From Venturia oleaginea (Eukaryota; Ascomycota; Dothideomycetes; Venturiales; Venturiaceae), in the NCBI GenBank assembly GCA_013176395.1, contig JABMLP010000061.1, forward strand, positions 1 to 18,945: DNA of 18,945 nt, read 5' to 3'. Below the pieces are notes generated by a model. The model was not told where the DNA came from. It saw only the letters and a list, made by a program, of their open reading frames with translations, and searched no databases. Below, piece after piece: positions 15,401 through 18,945 of this stretch (the first letter of the stretch is position 1; each line of letters opens with the position of its first letter). The position numbers and the translations under genes were made by a program.

Positions 15401-15914
15401 ATGTATATAAAAATAAATAAAAACTCGCTCTTACTTTATTACTTGAACCAAATAATCCTATTAGGATAAAGAGAGGGGGTAATATACTTTCAAAAAATAT
15501 ATAAAATAAAAAAATATCTAGTACCATGAACACAGCTAATAAAAGAGTTTCTAATAATAACATGATGATCAAATATCACTTTACATCGTGCGATATAGAT
15601 GTTCAATTTGACAATATAGTAATAGGCATTATGAAAGTAGTCAATAATACAAAATAAATGGAGATACCGTCTAATCCCAAATAAAAAGGATATTCACTAA
15701 CGCTATGTGGTTCCAGTACAAATTGAAATTGATTATAGGAAAAGTCAAAGAATATAAAAAGGAATAAGCATAGTATAAAATTCACAATAGAAATAGACAA
15801 GGCCATTTTCTTTTTATTTTCAATAGATTTAGATTGAAATGGTAAATTCTCAAGATCCGCTGAGATTATAAATACTCCTAGTAAAGGTAAGGTTAGTAAG
15901 CTTAATAATAGCAT
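15401..15914 (-). CDS. nad4: NADH dehydrogenase subunit 4, exon 1 only (right arm)
   Basis: Identical mirror copy of the left exon 1 (171 residues), reading toward the palindrome centre. No downstream exon is reachable on this side either before the other arm begins. Confidence 0.88.
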
Positions 15915-16941
15915 ATAATTAAATATGAGTAGAGTTTCCTCTATAATACATTTTTCCTATAAAAGAACCAGTAAATAATTCACCATTCAATACTTTTATA
16001 AGAAAAATAGTATGTAAAGACACCATTGACACCTCGTTAGTTATGTTTTTTTGTTTTTTACGATATTAAATAAGAAATCTTATATAAGTGATTATCTTGT
16101 TTTGGATATTTATTATATAATAAGTATCCAAAACAAGCCAATTCATAATAATATTAGCTTCGTGCTAGCATTCTCTTTTTTTTTAATTACGGAACGGCTC
16201 CAAGATTCTTCTTTTTTTTTTTTAGAATAAAAAAAAGGGACCCCTGGCATTCTTTTTAATTACGGAATCAAAGATTCGTAGATTCAAAAAAAAAATGGGC
16301 AAGAATCAGGCGTCGCTTTTTTATTTTTTAGAAGACGAAAACTAGTTTTCGTCTTCTCTCCGCCTGATTTTTTCTCGGATAGAATAAAAAAGGGAGGCTG
16401 GCATTCTTTTTTTTTTTTTTGAATTACGGAACGGCTCCAATATTCTTCCTTTTTAATTATGGAAGAATAAAAAAGGCCAGATAAAAAAAAAAATTGGCAA
16501 GAATCAGGCGTCGCTTTTTTTTTTTAGAAAACGAAAACTAGTTTTCGTCTTCTCTCCGCCCGATTTTTTCTCGGACAGATTAAAAAAAAAAATTGGCAAA
16601 GGTGTATATTTTAGGATGCTTACCTAGTAAGCATCCAAAAACAAACCTAGGTTTTTCTCTCTTTTTTATAAAAATATTGGAAAACCCTTAAGGGGGGGGG
16701 GAGAGCTATAAATAAGAAGCTGTTACAAATGTAATAATAAGAAAAATTCTTCTTTTCAGGGGAGTTTCTTTCTTTATATACTTTAAAAAGGAGCCGAAAA
16801 ACTCGTTATATAAACTATCTATTTACATATAAATACGGCTCCTTTTTTATATAATAGCCTAACAATAGTAGTAAATACTATTTCAACTTGACCTATACTA
16901 CAACAAGTTTTTTGAAAAACACTAATATTAGAATAGAGTTT

Positions 16942-17013
16942 AGAGGAATAAGTGACTTGAACACTTATTATCACGTGCCGAAAACGTAGGCTTTACCATT
17001 AAGCTAATTCCCC
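16942..17013 (-). tRNA. trnR: tRNA-Arg (UCG), right-arm copy
   Basis: Reverse complement of 10061-10132, identical in sequence and fold. Confidence 0.87.
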
Positions 17014-17385
17014 TAACGTTTTTTTTATACGAATTACGGATTTTTCTCTCCCAATTTGTAGGAGAAAAAAGGAAAAAGGCTACTTTACCTTTTTTTTTTT
17101 CTCCCGTAATAAAAAAAAACTACAACACAAAAAAAGTCTCCTTTTCATATACCTTATATATATTTGCAAAGCTGGTAATGGATACTTTACTTGTATACTT
17201 TACCTTATGTAAGAGAAAGTATAAGGGCAGCCTTATACTTTCCTATTTTTTATTAGATGACTTTTTTTTTCAGATATAGCTAAAAAAGGGTTAAATAAAA
17301 GTAACAAGGTAACACCGAAAATAACCATTTTGACATTCTTACTATTAGTTTGCCATTATTACTTATAACCCTTACGAGAGTTATT

Positions 17386-17457
17386 AGAGATAAGGAAGAA
17401 TTGAACTTCAAATTTATGATCTGCAATCAAAACGCAGAACCATCTGCAACTTACCCC
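17386..17457 (-). tRNA. trnC: tRNA-Cys (GCA), right-arm copy
   Basis: Reverse complement of 9615-9686, same mismatches in the anticodon and T stems. Confidence 0.78.
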
Positions 17458-17582
17458 TTTTTTTATATTAACGTATATATAAAACTTATTTAAACAAAAT
17501 AACATGAAATCGAGAAAAAAAAGTTTCCTTTTTATTTCAATATAAAAGAATTTTTGTATCTTATCGTTAAAGGGTTCAATGA

Positions 17583-17639
17583 ATGTAACTCTAAACAATC
17601 TTTTATGTAAGAACAAGATAAAACTACAAAAACCTGCGC
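17583..17639 (-). pseudogene. atp6: Displaced atp6 C-terminus, right-arm copy
   Basis: Mirror of 9433-9489, with the same silent differences from the intact tail at 18726-18782. Confidence 0.86.
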
Positions 17640-17649
17640 CAGTATAAAC

Positions 17650-18687
17650 CTACTTCTTGTTAGCATATCTATTATTCTTCATATTATCCACACAATATTT
17701 CAGTTTATGTAAATCCTTTTCTGATAAATTGTGAAGACCTTTACCCAAGTTTTTATATAATATTGTTACTGCCTGACTAAAAGCATAGAAATCTTTCCTT
17801 TTTTCATTGTTTAAACTATACTTAGTGAAAAAAGGTATAACGATATCATATAATTCTTTTTTATTTCTTACCGAGAAACCTATCATGTTATCACCACCTC
17901 GTTTAATACTTCCGCAGCCTAAGGCTAACATTCTTCTTTCTAATAAATCTAAGTCCTTTTTATCTTGAGCTACAGAAAAAGTCGCATCATAGTTTGGCCA
18001 TTTACCAGTTAAATAAGGTTTAGATATAAAGAAGGAACCATCCCCTTCTTTTTTTTAATCTACGAATTACGGATTTGACAAGTCAAATCGTAGTAGAAAA
18101 AAGTAAATATATTTACTTTTTTTCTCTCCGTAATTAAAAAAAAAGAAGACAAAGCCGGCTACGTAGTTGGGATCTAAATTCATTTTAGTGGCTATAGTTA
18201 TGTTATCCGTATTGTACGGTGTAACATCCATAAATTCCCTATTCTGAAATATCGTAGCGTCTAATCCCTTTTTTAGCCCAGCCTTATAAGACAAGCCTTT
18301 TTTATATCCCTCTAGAGTTATATGTTCCTTATTACTTCTGGCTATAGCTGCAGCATTAAAAAGAAAAAACGAGATGGTTTTGGCAGATTGTAAAGGATAA
18401 TTCATAAAATGCGGAATCAAAATAGTAAGTATGTCTTAAAGTTTAGTTATTCTATAGGATACATAATGCTCAGTATGAATAATATCCCCTATCTTAAAAG
18501 AATCTTTCAATCTATATAAAATATTTTGATCGCTTGGGTGTAAAGTAATTTGGAATAATATCCTAACAGTGTAACCTATTTTTGTCGTGGGGCTTTTGGT
18601 CGGTTTTATCGTGAAATTTCCCTCTGCATCTACAAATCCTGTTACTCATCAAGGATCTATCTGCATAGGATTATCAGAGAAAGACAT
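17650..18687 (-). pseudogene. LAGLIDADG endonuclease downstream of atp6, right-arm copy
   Basis: Mirror of 8384-9422, with the same in-frame TAA (18438-18436) and the double-hairpin insertion (18049-18147). Here the insertion is 99 nt and so frame-neutral in length, but it contains an in-frame stop near 18067. Confidence 0.86.
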
Positions 18688-18722
18688 GACCGTTTTATGT
18701 AGGTCCTTTTTTGTAGGTTAAG

Positions 18723-18945
18723 TTAATGTAATTCTAAACAATCTTTTATATAAGAACATGATAAAACTACAAAAACCTGCGCTTGAATGAATGCGATACC
18801 TAGTTCTAATCCACAGAACGCAATTATAAAAGCTAACGGCAACAGTCCAATAAAGAAAAACAAGATACCTGATGTCATTATGTTATAAGTAAATCCACTA
18901 AGGATATTTAACAGCATGTGACCTGAAATTATGTTGGCTCCCAAA
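18723..18945 (-). CDS. atp6: ATP synthase subunit 6, C-terminal part, cut by window end
   Basis: Mirror of 8126-8348: encodes LGANIISGH to the stop at 18723. The window ends at the Leu codon just after the essential Arg, so whether the second atp6 copy is complete cannot be seen. Confidence 0.9.
   Translation of the reverse strand, partial: LGANIISGHMLLNILSGFTYNIMTSGILFFFIGLLPLAFIIAFCGLELGIAFIQAQVFVVLSCSYIKDCLELH

Larger units (their letters stand above)
13555..18945 (-). repeat. Right arm of the giant inverted repeat
   Basis: Reverse complement of 8126-13521 to the end of the window. By inspection differences are confined to homopolymer lengths, for example A10 versus A9 in the motif 2 insertion and a 99-nt versus 100-nt double-hairpin element. 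The gene-free stretch 15915-16941 mirrors 10133-11161 with its hairpins and repeats (units at 16297-16379 and 16496-16575), and 17014-17385 mirrors 9687-10060. Confidence 0.97.

Overview
The window looks like fungal mitochondrial DNA. It is very AT-rich, it carries split atp6 and nad4 genes, and TGA must be read as tryptophan (genetic code 4). TGA falls at ordinary coding positions in Atp6, in Nad4, and repeatedly in the intron reverse transcriptase and the homing endonucleases. Group I and group II introns, homing-endonuclease genes, tRNA-Cys, tRNA-Arg and many A/T-homopolymer hairpins complete the picture. The phylum cannot be fixed from the sequence alone. The hairpin elements and the endonuclease-linked tail exchange in atp6 resemble what is known from Allomyces and other early-diverging fungi.

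Left, single-copy part (1-8125). A hairpin-rich spacer and a tRNA-Cys-like gene precede atp6. Atp6 (261 residues after splicing) is cut into three exons: 882-1383, a 25-nt exon at 3959-3983, and 8090-8348. Intron 1 (1384-3958) is a group II intron. Its reverse transcriptase/maturase is read in frame with exon 1 and is intact through the maturase region, but the C-terminal HNH nuclease is in another frame. Intron 2 (3984-8089) is a 4.1-kb group I intron with one visible ribozyme core and a row of GIY-YIG endonuclease copies, all broken by stops, frameshifts or loss of the catalytic motif.

Palindromic part (about 8126 to 18945). From inside atp6 exon 3 onward the sequence runs to 13521 and is then repeated in reverse complement from 13555 to the window end, with only 33 nt between the arms. 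The arms appear to differ only in homopolymer lengths. Each arm carries, from outside inward: the atp6 3' end, a broken LAGLIDADG endonuclease gene, a displaced second copy of the atp6 C-terminus, trnC, trnR(ucg), a spacer full of hairpins, nad4 exon 1, and a group I intron start with a broken LAGLIDADG gene. No downstream nad4 exon is present, so both nad4 copies point into the palindrome centre and are incomplete here.

Main points of interest: (1) short palindromes have inserted inside the catalytic LAGLIDADG codons of two different endonuclease genes, twice at the same GATGGATG site; (2) atp6 appears to have received a replacement C-terminus together with an endonuclease gene; (3) the near-perfect palindrome truncates nad4, and its junction matches a dispersed hairpin repeat; (4) one intron holds a graveyard of GIY-YIG endonucleases.
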